From Phyto melanocephala (lineage: Eukaryota > Arthropoda > Insecta > Diptera > Rhinophoridae): DNA of 64,000 nt. Under the pieces are notes generated by a model. The model had not been told where the DNA came from, did not search any database, and worked only from the letters and a program-made list of their open reading frames with translations. Each line of letters opens with the position of its first letter. The stretch's first letter is position 1. Location: assembly GCA_941918925.1 (NCBI GenBank), contig OW799235.1, positions 39,888,701 to 39,952,700 on the forward strand. Direction: 5' to 3'. The position numbers and the translations under genes were made by a program. Of the stretch, positions 62,201 through 64,000 are shown piece after piece.

Positions 62201-63526
62201 TCCTAAAATGAAACCAGGACTCAGAAAATATTTACTTTATGGGATCTAAAATGGATATTTCGATGTGTTACAAAAAGATTGAAAAAATGAATATACCCCA
62301 AACATTTTTTTTGGTTGGTAGGTATAAAAATGAACATATAATGAACATATGAATTTTAAAATTATCTACAATTACCTAATGTTGCCCAATTACCCATATG
62401 GCCTTAACTAGTATATATAGAAGTTAAATTTTGTTTTTTCATATGCATACAAGTAAATATGTATGTACGAATTAAATTTTATAAATATTATTTTTTGGAC
62501 CGTCCAAAACGTTGCGGAGTTGAAAGGGTTAAATTAACGTAACTTTGCTTTGGTTTTCTTTTTGCTTTAGTCCTTTCAATATGTTATAAATAGTGTAGTT
62601 GTAGTTGTCATTGTAAATTTTAAACCCCTTTTATGTTTTTTTTTGTAATTATTTCAATACAACATGTTACCACATCCTGTGAATCTATTATAAATTTAAC
62701 TTCATAGATACGTTTTGAGAGCTTCTCTAAAGAAAAATGTGTATAATATTAAGTAATGCCCTTTTCTATTCTGGTAAAAAGGTTGCAATATTTCTTCCAC
62801 TTATTTATAAAATGTATTTCATTTCTTTGCAACAAATAGGATTCATGTTTGAAACAATTATTTCAGCAAATTGAAATCATATACAAAAAAAAACAATTCC
62901 TGAAATACGTGCATATTCTGTAAGATCTCAATAATATTGTGAGTTAAACTTATAACAATTAAGAATTATTTCATTGAAAACGCTACAATTAAAAGATCTT
63001 TAATTTGGTATCAAATTTGCATTCGGAAAATATTAACGATTCATTTAAAAAACAGGATATAAAACAGCATTAGAGTTTATAAATTAGTTTTTTTAGTTCA
63101 TCTCATATTTATTGCAGAATTATTTTATAATGTCCATCTTCTCCTGACAAAAAGATAAATGAAAAAAAAATCTAAAATGATAGAAACTTTAGTTTTTTAT
63201 TCTGATTTAATATTTGACCAAATGTTCATTAAACAAATGTTCTATACACAGATAACAACTTAAACTTTTTGTTTGTTATTACAGCACGCATTGGCAGTCG
63301 TCAGTTGCAAGCATTGTCACCAGAGCAAAGAGCCAGTGCCGTTAACACTTTGGCTGATTTATTAGTAAGCAGAGAAGAGTATATATTGGAAGCTAATGCC
63401 AAGGATCTTGCTGAAGCGCAACGTAATGGTTTGGCCAAACCGTTGATGTCACGTTTGTCCCTAAACGCGGCAAAATTGAGAAATTTGTCAATTGGTTTAA
63501 AACAGATTGCGGATGCAAGTCATAAA
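1807..63526 (+). CDS. P5CS: Delta-1-pyrroline-5-carboxylate synthase, 5' part of gene (8 coding exons; continues beyond window)
   Basis: Bifunctional mitochondrial enzyme of proline and ornithine synthesis: glutamate 5-kinase (GK) then gamma-glutamyl-phosphate reductase (GPR), giving P5C from glutamate, ATP and NADPH. Coding exons: 1807-1911, 22228-22398, 26942-27085, 29654-29761, 29921-30088, 31678-31866, 53986-54178, 63285-63526; all introns are GT-AG and the phases join to one 440-residue frame. Residues 1-35 are a basic leader without acidic residues. The GK domain shows KLGS at 67-70, VTSGAVAFG at 106-114, NTNDAV at 210-215, [10 protein letters not shown] at 236-245, SDVDGIY at 259-265 and [12 protein letters not shown] at 297-308. 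GPR begins around residue 361. Family members are near 780 residues, so slightly over half is present. A further untranslated exon upstream of 1807 is possible. The introns are full of transposons and one nested antisense gene. Confidence 0.95.
2608..2613 (-). promoter_or_regulatory. Candidate polyadenylation signal of the SdhA-like gene
   Basis: AATAAA on the - strand about 135 bases after the final TAA. Position and hexamer fit, but the sequence is very AT-rich so chance occurrence is possible. Confidence 0.35.
2749..5135 (-). pseudogene. SdhA-like: Succinate dehydrogenase flavoprotein subunit paralogue with one in-frame TAG (possible pseudogene or readthrough gene), nested in P5CS intron 1
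   Basis: Homologue of the complex II subunit that carries covalent FAD and oxidises succinate in the mitochondrion. Proposed exons on the - strand: 5135-5036 and 4718-2749. The frame shows the FAD-binding GAGGAG (residues 94-99), the flavinylation site SHTVAAQGG (His about 125), [19 protein letters not shown] with the catalytic Arg, [29 protein letters not shown] and the C-terminal domain ending PPAPRTY. Length would be about 688 codons against about 660 in animals. The only break is TAG at 3243-3241 (codon 526), where relatives have Leu; the frame continues unchanged for 163 codons to the normal end. Substitutions such as GGSGRTYFS (usually GGYGRTYFS) suggest a paralogue rather than the housekeeping gene. 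Flies carry a testis-biased SdhA paralogue, a possible analogue. Whether the stop is real, polymorphic or read through cannot be told here. Confidence 0.85.
5036..5135 (-). CDS. Predicted first exon of the SdhA-like gene
   Basis: The main frame has no ATG between the upstream TAA (near 4745) and the conserved domain, so a 5' exon is needed. At 5135 an ATG (AAAATGG) opens 33 codons beginning [20 protein letters not shown] and ending at an ideal donor, G|GTAAGTATT. The exon ends in phase 1, and the acceptor GCGGCAG|CA at 4719/4718 restores exactly the frame that reads [10 protein letters not shown] into the known protein. The intron would be 317 bp. The basic, hydroxyl-rich leader would suit mitochondrial import. 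The acceptor lacks a strong pyrimidine tract. Confidence 0.6.
6350..6832 (-). pseudogene. Unidentified coding remnant, possibly of a DNA transposon
   Basis: On the - strand a frame from about 6602 reads [20 protein letters not shown], then a Ser/Lys-rich stretch, one TAG, and an acidic tail [19 protein letters not shown] to a stop. A separate short frame opens at 6831 with [19 protein letters not shown]. Low-complexity charged tails like this occur at the ends of transposase or DNA-binding proteins, but I do not recognise the family. A family A element abuts it at 6835. Confidence 0.35.
6835..9018 (+). mobile_element. Hairpin-ended repeat family A, near full-length copy
   Basis: Begins TTTTTATACCCGCCACC, whose TATACCC pairs with GGGGGTATA a few bases on, then CATTCCGTTTGTAACACATC and CCCATAAAGTATATA. 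It ends GGTGGGTATAAAAG, then the hairpin TTCGGCACAGCCGAA, then ATAGTGCTCTTACTTGTT. The interior has direct repeats about 430 bp apart (7205 and 7648) with the phrase ACCGCACAGTGTAT. No coding capacity. A deleted Tc1/mariner copy is inserted at 8530-8881. Confidence 0.7.
8530..8881 (-). mobile_element. Internally deleted Tc1/mariner-type element
   Basis: Terminal inverted repeats around GGGTGGTTAAATTTTAA with TA on both sides (8528-8529, 8882-8883). The inside is homologous to 24840-25540 but joins the 3' and 5' ends of the transposase gene directly, leaving a 352 bp MITE-like derivative. Confidence 0.7.
9890..10097 (-). repeat. Family B fragment
   Basis: Shares ACACACGGACAGA, CATAAGCTTT, ACTTTATGGGGTCGGAAATG and the end TGTGAAGGGTATAAAAA with the better copies at 45231 and 55484. 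Confidence 0.6.
10978..11470 (+). repeat. Family A copy, 3'-truncated
   Basis: Starts TATACCCGCCAACAAAAAA and follows the 6835 copy through ACCACACAGTGTAT, then stops. A shorter opposite-strand fragment lies just upstream at about 10250-10412. Confidence 0.65.
11680..11765 (+). repeat. Family B short fragment
   Basis: Matches the phrase GTGTGTTGGTT...CTTTTAGAAGC of the full family B copies; no ends present. Confidence 0.4.
13037..13299. mobile_element. MITE with about 40 bp terminal inverted repeats
   Basis: Left end GATGCCTTACTTCCTCAACC is mirrored at 13295-13255 with only a few mismatches (right end GAGGTTGAGGAAGTAAGGC). About 260 bp, no coding capacity. TA-rich flanks could hide a TA duplication. 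Confidence 0.7.
13608..13800 (+). repeat. Dispersed repeat C, copy 1
   Basis: Matches 48955-49125 over about 170 bp, for example TTTAAAAATAGTATGA, GACAAAAATAACATTAT, AATAATCATTAAATA and TTTTTAATAATAATTTGATT. Type unknown. Confidence 0.5.
14581..16720 (+). pseudogene. Transposase of the 3.1 kb element, broken by stops, frameshifts and a deletion
   Basis: Reading along the gene: [18 protein letters not shown] then [19 protein letters not shown]; a stop; [19 protein letters not shown]; a stop and frameshift; [20 protein letters not shown]; then a core with [30 protein letters not shown] and [24 protein letters not shown] and DTTASN look like the first two acidic positions of an RNase-H-fold DDE/D transposase. 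About a dozen residues are lost at 15568, just before [21 protein letters not shown] 63 bp GT-AG intron (16299-16361) lies near the 3' end, after which the frame runs to LRRPKI and a stop. I recall similar multicopy proteins in other arthropods but cannot name the superfamily. Confidence 0.7.
16299..16361 (+). other. Short intron in the transposase gene
   Basis: TGTG|GTAAGT to TTTCGTACAG|AT, 63 bp. Removing it joins SSLC to [14 protein letters not shown] in one frame, while the unspliced frame hits a stop at 16331. Confidence 0.65.
16829..17012 (-). mobile_element. LINE 3' UTR fragment, second copy
   Basis: On the - strand it matches 745-922: GGGTTCT.GACTAGTC, GCATGCCAACTGG, then CCCCTCC and a tail of CCTAA units (TTAGG x3 on the + strand). 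It sits between the transposase stop and the right inverted repeat of the 3.1 kb transposon, so it is probably a secondary insertion. Confidence 0.6.
17637..17872. mobile_element. MITE with about 40 bp inverted ends
   Basis: Left arm GGTCAGAAGTAGAAAGGCCC at 17644-17663 is mirrored by GGGTCTTTCTACCTGTGACC at 17836-17855, extending to about 40 bp with mismatches. Non-coding. Confidence 0.6.
18660..19400 (-). mobile_element. Decayed LINE (RNase H / C-terminal region)
   Basis: GC-richer island. The - strand reads [20 protein letters not shown] and, after a frame change, [18 protein letters not shown] and YPAMAGG, typical of the C..C...ET..HI...CPA tail of fly LINEs. Several stops and frame changes. 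Coordinates approximate. Confidence 0.5.
19900..20665 (-). repeat. Family A copy, inverted and 5'-truncated
   Basis: Read rightwards it starts AACAAGTAAATGCACTATA, then the hairpin TTCGGCTGTGCCGAA, and contains ATACACTGTGCGGTATAC and CCCATTTTCAATACCAAAC. The TATACCC end is missing. Confidence 0.65.
22146..22170. repeat. (CATA)n microsatellite
   Basis: About six perfect CATA units just upstream of P5CS exon 2. Confidence 0.9.
22228..22398 (+). CDS. P5CS: P5CS coding exon 2 (start of glutamate kinase domain)
   Basis: Follows the acceptor TTAATTTGCAG and encodes residues 36-92, including the nucleotide/phosphate-binding start of the kinase, [14 protein letters not shown]. It ends CAG|GTTAGT in phase 0. 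Confidence 0.95.
22534..22692. mobile_element. 159 bp near-perfect palindromic element, copy 1
   Basis: Arms starting CTGCCTGTTCAACGATGTCG are mirrored at the right end, with about 60 bp of near-perfect pairing around a central loop. Flanked by TAA on both sides, suggesting a 3 bp TWA target duplication as in PIF/Harbinger. No coding capacity. Confidence 0.8.
23462..23560 (+). repeat. Dispersed repeat D, copy 1
   Basis: Contains CACAAAATGAAAAAACAGAA and ATCTCACCTTAGTGTAGGT. The same order of phrases occurs inverted at 34905-35005. Confidence 0.5.
23879..24284. mobile_element. PIF/Harbinger-type MITE
   Basis: Ends GGGCCATTATTATAACTTAC and the inverse of GTTGTAATAATGGCCC, flanked by TAA on both sides (23876-23878 and 24285-24287). 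406 bp, no coding capacity. Assigned from inverted repeat plus 3 bp TWA duplication. Confidence 0.7.
24765..25810 (-). mobile_element. Tc1/mariner-type element with broken transposase
   Basis: 1046 bp between inverted ends AAGGATGGCTAAATT and the inverse of TTTACCACCCTT, with TA on each side. The transposase remnant on the - strand occupies 24833-25734. Confidence 0.75.
24833..25734 (-). pseudogene. Tc1/mariner-like transposase pseudogene
   Basis: On the - strand: an N-terminal part with [20 protein letters not shown] and [19 protein letters not shown] (helix-turn-helix and linker), a corrupted middle, then [21 protein letters not shown] with the second catalytic Asp, and a C-terminal part ending [11 protein letters not shown]. 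The first catalytic Asp region (normally .FSDEAHF.) is missing and several stops interrupt the frame, so it cannot be active. Confidence 0.75.
26130..26545 (-). repeat. Family B remnant
   Basis: Begins AATAAGAGTGCTATATTCGA (hairpin arm lost), continues with GCCCTTCATAACGTGTAAT and TTTGTATCACC, and after an A/T-rich tract AGCTGAGATTCGAACCTACG and TATCTCAGTTGTTTATAG as in the 45623-46738 copies. Confidence 0.6.
26942..27085 (+). CDS. P5CS: P5CS coding exon 3
   Basis: Acceptor TTTCTACAG at 26933-26941. Encodes residues 93-140 with the kinase motif [13 protein letters not shown] and then [10 protein letters not shown]. Donor ACG|GTAACG in phase 0. Joining with exon 2 gives the expected IVEQVAECH. 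Confidence 0.95.
27613..29016 (+). mobile_element. hAT-superfamily element, internally deleted
   Basis: Ends CAGCGTTGCCA and TGGCAACGCTG, the typical hAT terminus. The flanking octamers TTTGTGCC and CTTTTGCC are a decayed 8 bp duplication. The inside retains the C-terminal transposase domain (28259-28546). Confidence 0.7.
28259..28546 (+). pseudogene. hAT transposase C-terminal dimerisation domain (remnant)
   Basis: Reads [18 protein letters not shown], then [26 protein letters not shown], a TAA where hAT proteins have Ser, then [20 protein letters not shown] to a stop. The order FP.LSKL..TL...P.S.A..ERIFS...K...R..L is that of the hAT family dimerisation region. Confidence 0.7.
29654..29761 (+). 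CDS. P5CS: P5CS coding exon 4
   Basis: Acceptor TTTTTATAG. Encodes residues 141-176 including [19 protein letters not shown], the conserved helix of the GK fold. Donor CAG|GTAATG in phase 0. Confidence 0.95.
29921..30088 (+). CDS. P5CS: P5CS coding exon 5
   Basis: Acceptor TTGTTTTTCAG. Encodes residues 177-232, [16 protein letters not shown] through the glutamate-binding stretch [11 protein letters not shown]. Donor AAG|GTATTA in phase 0. Only 159 bp separate it from exon 4, the one compact intron in the window. Confidence 0.95.
30089..31677 (+). other. P5CS: P5CS intron 5 (1.6 kb)
   Basis: Contains a decayed protein-coding remnant at 30440-31150 in the same orientation as the host gene. 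The rest is AT-rich with no feature seen. Confidence 0.8.
30440..31150 (+). pseudogene. Decayed gene of a multicopy arthropod protein family
   Basis: Pieces in successive frames: [20 protein letters not shown], ...[11 protein letters not shown], then [28 protein letters not shown], a [17 protein letters not shown] stretch, SDEQSER with [10 protein letters not shown], and [16 protein letters not shown] recall this order (PLHIKLGL..., AKIKEG.F.GPQI, LKIHFL.SHLDFFP, SDEHGERFHQD) from repeated uncharacterised proteins of insects and other invertebrates, probably transposon-borne. At least four stops or frame changes. Confidence 0.5.
31678..31866 (+). CDS. P5CS: P5CS coding exon 6
   Basis: Acceptor TTGTACTTAG. 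Encodes residues 233-295 with [19 protein letters not shown] and [12 protein letters not shown], the ATP-site core of amino-acid kinases. Donor AAA|GTAAGT in phase 0. Confidence 0.95.
32531..33092. mobile_element. hAT-type MITE with perfect 8 bp target duplication
   Basis: Ends CAGTGTTGCCG and CGGCAACACTG are perfect inverted repeats. ATTGTATT is present immediately outside both (32523-32530 and 33093-33100). Inside each end are repeated CACTGCG motifs, four on the left and two on the right. No transposase. Confidence 0.85.
33121..33346. repeat. Inverted repeat (possible MITE)
   Basis: AAGGCATATTTATTCATCAG at 33131-33150 is mirrored by CTGATGAATAAATATGCCTT at 33316-33335, arms about 33 bp and loop about 160 bp. 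Confidence 0.6.
34905..35005 (-). repeat. Dispersed repeat D, copy 2 (inverted)
   Basis: Inverse of 23462-23560: CCTACACTAAGGTGAAATCT and TTCATTTTGTG. Confidence 0.5.
35360..35454. mobile_element. 95 bp hairpin MITE, pogo/Tigger-like
   Basis: CACTCAGGTCTCGTTTTATG is mirrored by CATAAAACGAAACCTGAGTG with TA on each side (35358-35359, 35455-35456). Internal repeats of TTTATGCGA. The CTCGTTTTATGCG type of terminus recalls Tigger elements (inference). Confidence 0.7.
38690..39590 (+). repeat. Tandem array of about 117 bp units inside the Helitron
   Basis: About eight diverged units, each with GTACTTTTTGTATTTTCTAC, CAAGGACTATTGATTCCAGG and AATGTTATGGGCGACCA. Unit starts fall about 112-119 bp apart after a longer first interval. 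Confidence 0.75.
39644..39802. mobile_element. 159 bp near-perfect palindromic element, copy 2
   Basis: Same length and arms (CTGCCTGTTCAACGATGTCG) as 22534-22692, flanked by TTA on both sides. The loop is the reverse complement of that in copy 1, so the two insertions are in opposite orientation. Confidence 0.8.
41170..41347. mobile_element. Possible hAT-like MITE with TGTG-rich ends
   Basis: GTGAGACAAACTTTTGTCAC at the left and GTGTGAAAATCTTTGTTTCA at the right form an imperfect inverted repeat; the interior repeats CACACTG. No target duplication visible. Confidence 0.4.
41735..42859 (+). mobile_element. Non-autonomous Helitron (GT-repeat family), copy 1
   Basis: Starts TCTATATATATAAAAGTG after A, then a (GT)n run, and ends GCGCGCCGGGTTTGGCTAG before T. 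A small GCGT/ACGC hairpin lies just upstream of CTAG. The interior is about eight 120 bp units, each with AAAGTGGGCAGTGCCACGCC and TTCTGAAACTTTGCACACAT. No coding capacity. Confidence 0.8.
44010..45021 (+). pseudogene. Tc1-like transposase pseudogene
   Basis: Starts [19 protein letters not shown], with helix-turn-helix words ([19 protein letters not shown]) across a frameshift, then [32 protein letters not shown] (first Asp), [35 protein letters not shown] (second Asp) and [18 protein letters not shown] (Glu), ending GGPTKY. All three DDE positions survive, but at least four stops or frameshifts lie before 44488. I could not find its terminal inverted repeats. Confidence 0.85.
45231..45620 (+). 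mobile_element. Hairpin-ended repeat family B, 5' part
   Basis: Starts TTTTTATACCCTTCACCTG, with TATACCCTT pairing AAGGGTATA, then CTTTGTCATTCCGTTTGTAA, AAAGCTTATGAAAGCTT and GTGTGTTGGTTGAAATCAAC. Runs into the A-rich start of the next, inverted copy. Confidence 0.65.
45623..46738 (-). mobile_element. Family B copy or copies, inverted, with long A/T-rich middle
   Basis: Read rightwards: AACAAATAAGAGGGCTATA, hairpin TTCGGCCTTGCCGAA, TATACCCTTTACAACGTG; a second start with hairpin TTCGGCCGTGCCGAA at 45959; a poly-A/T tract (45800-46290); GCCTCAGCTGGGATTCGATG; a GACGGACA run (46550-46605); and the end TGTGAAGGGTATAAAAAA. Two 3' ends in a row indicate a tandem or nested insertion. Confidence 0.65.
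46550..46605. repeat. (GACGGACA)n-type simple repeat
   Basis: Expanded run of GACGGACAGACGGACAGACG type within family B; other family B copies carry only one or two units. Confidence 0.8.
46760..47200 (-). repeat. Two further partial family B units
   Basis: Repeats of the right half of the previous copy: TTGGCTCAGC, TATCTCAGTTGTTTATG and CACACGGACAGACGGACA at 46800-47075, then an A-rich tract and GGCTCAGCTGGGATTCGATG again at 47150. Confidence 0.55.
47207..47736. mobile_element. Solo LTR with 4 bp target duplication
   Basis: 530 bp starting TGTTAC and ending GTAACA, flanked by GTAT on both sides (47203-47206 and 47737-47740). Contains CTATAAATATCC (TATA-like) and AATAAA signals. No internal retrotransposon region. 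A 4 bp duplication fits Ty3/gypsy-type integration, by inference. It sits within family B sequence. Confidence 0.75.
47741..47846 (+). repeat. 3' end of a family B copy
   Basis: GATGAATGGTGATACAAACA, CACGTTGTGAAGGGTATATA, hairpin TTCGGCACGGCCGAA, then GTGACTTGTTTTT. It abuts, and probably truncates, the piggyBac remnant to the right. Confidence 0.65.
47846..48799 (-). pseudogene. piggyBac-like transposase remnant
   Basis: On the - strand: [16 protein letters not shown], a frameshift, then [62 protein letters not shown] (catalytic Asp), a [32 protein letters not shown] and [10 protein letters not shown] (second Asp). These are the landmarks of the piggyBac DDE domain. The cysteine-rich C-terminus is missing where family B joins it at 47846. 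Confidence 0.8.
48955..49125 (+). repeat. Dispersed repeat C, copy 2
   Basis: Matches 13608-13800 in the same orientation. Confidence 0.5.
49785..51384 (-). mobile_element. Family A copy, inverted, with a nested Tc1/mariner
   Basis: Read rightwards: AACAAGTAAGAGCACTATA, hairpin TTCGGCTGTCCCGAA, interior with ACTGTGCGGTATACATTT, and the end TTTTTGGTGGTGGGCTTAAA. Interrupted at 50756-51253. Confidence 0.7.
50756..51253 (+). mobile_element. Internally deleted Tc1/mariner-type element (second family)
   Basis: Inverted ends AAGGGTCCGC and GCGGACCCTT with TA on each side. The inside keeps pieces of a transposase: [21 protein letters not shown] start (frame change), [20 protein letters not shown] with the first catalytic Asp, and [16 protein letters not shown]. 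About 500 bp remain of an expected 1.2-1.3 kb. Confidence 0.75.
52040..53540. repeat. Cluster of decayed family B remnants
   Basis: Phrases shared with 55484-56443: GACGCCATCTTTGATTT-like units repeated in 52550-52830, CTTTAAGAAAATATATACTT near 53145, CCGACCCCATAAAGTAT at 53353, and an end-like GTGTATATAAAATTCGGCAG at 53493. Orientation is mixed. Confidence 0.5.
53986..54178 (+). CDS. P5CS: P5CS coding exon 7
   Basis: Acceptor CATTTTTTTAG. Encodes residues 296-359 plus one base of codon 360: [18 protein letters not shown], then the kinase C-terminus and the linker to GPR. The donor is ATG|GTAAGT (phase 1). Reading on into the intron would add a non-family tail, so the donor at 54179 is preferred. 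Confidence 0.93.
54366..55452 (+). mobile_element. Family A copy, nearly complete
   Basis: Starts GGTAGGGGTATATTAATTTT (first bases lost), contains CACGCCCACTTTAACGC and CCCACCTCCCATATAACGC, and ends GGCGGGTACTAC, TCCGCACAGCCGAATATAAT, CTAACTTGTTTT. Confidence 0.65.
55484..56443 (+). mobile_element. Family B copy, full-length
   Basis: Starts TTTTATACCCTTTACCTGTG and ends TGAAGGGTATTATCAG, hairpin TTCGGCAGGGCCGAA, CTCTGACTTGTTTT. The interior repeats ATGGGTATCAAATGAAAGGG-like units, each followed by an AAGATGGCG-like phrase. About 960 bp, no coding capacity. Confidence 0.7.
57169..58026 (+). mobile_element. Non-autonomous Helitron (GT-repeat family), copy 2
   Basis: TCTATATATATAAAAGTG after A; about six 120 bp units; ends GCGCCGGGTTTGGATAG (CTAG changed to ATAG). 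The next copy follows with no base between. Confidence 0.75.
58027..58653 (+). mobile_element. Non-autonomous Helitron (GT-repeat family), copy 3
   Basis: Begins directly at the end of copy 2, has about four 120 bp units and ends GGGTTTGGCTAG before T. Confidence 0.8.
59170..59836 (+). mobile_element. Non-autonomous Helitron (GT-repeat family), copy 4 (mosaic)
   Basis: Begins after AAAAAA, carries the longest GT run (about 59193-59254) and ends GGGTTTGGCTAG. Its first 170 bp carry the variants of copy 2 (GGTTAGTTGTTGTACATATA), and its remainder is nearly identical to copy 3. Confidence 0.8.
61390..62327 (-). mobile_element. Family A copy, inverted, lacking the hairpin end
   Basis: Contains CACTGTGCGGTATAAATTTT, TTTGACCTACTTTTGCA, and CCCATTTTTAATACCAAAC near 62117, and ends GGTTGGTAGGTATAAAA. 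The CTTGTT/hairpin end is missing. Confidence 0.65.
63285..63526 (+). CDS. P5CS: P5CS coding exon 8 (start of GPR domain)
   Basis: Acceptor TTATTACAG. Its first two bases complete the codon split with exon 7 (G|CA, Ala360). It encodes residues 360-440, [16 protein letters not shown] then [19 protein letters not shown], the N-terminal helices of gamma-glutamyl-phosphate reductase. Donor AAA|GTAAGT in phase 0. The remaining GPR exons, including the catalytic cysteine region, lie to the right of the window. Confidence 0.94.
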
Positions 63527-64000
63527 GTAAGTTTAACAAGTTAAAGGTTTTTTTTTACTTTTTACGTTATGTTTAGTAGTCCATTATTTATAAAATTTTC
63601 TTTACAAAGATTTTAAGTTTTGTAATGCACAAGTATAAAACGTGGTGATAATATTATGTGAAGAATTTTTTATGTGAATCAAGGTGACTGTGACAGAAAC
63701 TAAAAAAACTAAAAAACAAAATAAAAAACTGTTAACTTTAACTTAGAAACCATAAACATTTTTAAAAACGTATGTATACTTAGCAAGTAGTGCTAGTAAA
63801 GTAGTGTAAAGTGAATTACATTTTTAGGAATTTTCAATCAATAGTACAATGATTCATTTTAAATTCCTCCCAAAAGGCAAATAAATGTGAATAATGTAAT
63901 TTTAAACGAATACAAACTCATGCAAAATATCTTAAACAATTCATGTAAACAACATTATTAATTCATGAAATATTGGTTCCATTTCACCTGATATGCATGA

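Larger units (their letters stand above)
54179..63284 (+). other. P5CS: P5CS intron 7 (9.1 kb)
   Basis: Contains family A 54366-55452, family B 55484-56443, Helitrons 57169-58026, 58027-58653 and 59170-59836, the tandem duplication 58027-60352, and family A 61390-62327. The stretches 60360-61380 and 62340-63280 are AT-rich with nothing recognised. Confidence 0.85.

Overview
The window is a repeat-rich, strongly AT-rich piece of an insect nuclear genome, most likely a higher fly of the muscoid/calyptrate type. That placement is an inference from GT-AG introns, fly-type repeat families and the proteins encoded. No tRNA, rRNA, operon or CRISPR structure is seen.

Two cellular genes are present. 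(1) The host gene, on the + strand, is delta-1-pyrroline-5-carboxylate synthase (P5CS). Eight coding exons run from 1807 to 63526, with consistent phases and GT-AG borders, and encode the first 440 residues: a mitochondrial leader, the whole glutamate 5-kinase domain and the start of the gamma-glutamyl-phosphate reductase domain. The gene continues past the right edge. Its introns are very unequal, from 159 bp to about 22 kb. (2) Inside intron 1, on the - strand (5135 to 2749), lies a paralogue of the succinate dehydrogenase flavoprotein subunit (SdhA-like). I reconstruct two exons and a nearly full-length reading frame with a single in-frame TAG at 3243-3241.

Almost everything else recognisable is mobile DNA packed into the P5CS introns. 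Intron 1 holds two LINE 3' ends, a 3.1 kb DNA transposon with long terminal inverted repeats and a broken transposase, several small inverted-repeat elements, deleted Tc1/mariner copies, and copies of two abundant hairpin-ended families (called A and B here). Intron 2 holds a 159 bp palindromic element, a probable PIF/Harbinger MITE and a Tc1/mariner pseudogene. Intron 3 holds a hAT element nested in another element. Intron 5 holds a decayed multicopy protein gene. Intron 6 holds a hAT MITE with a perfect 8 bp target duplication, a Tigger-like MITE, two non-autonomous Helitrons, a Tc1 pseudogene, a family B cluster with a solo LTR, and a piggyBac remnant. Intron 7 holds three more Helitron copies, two of them inside a 1.1 kb tandem duplication.

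The most informative signals are the SdhA-like gene with one nonsense codon, the Helitron-associated tandem duplication whose second Helitron is a mosaic with an apparently empty insertion site after it, the 3.1 kb DNA transposon of a superfamily I could not name, and the hairpin-ended A/B families. All family names come from motif recognition by eye, with no database search.
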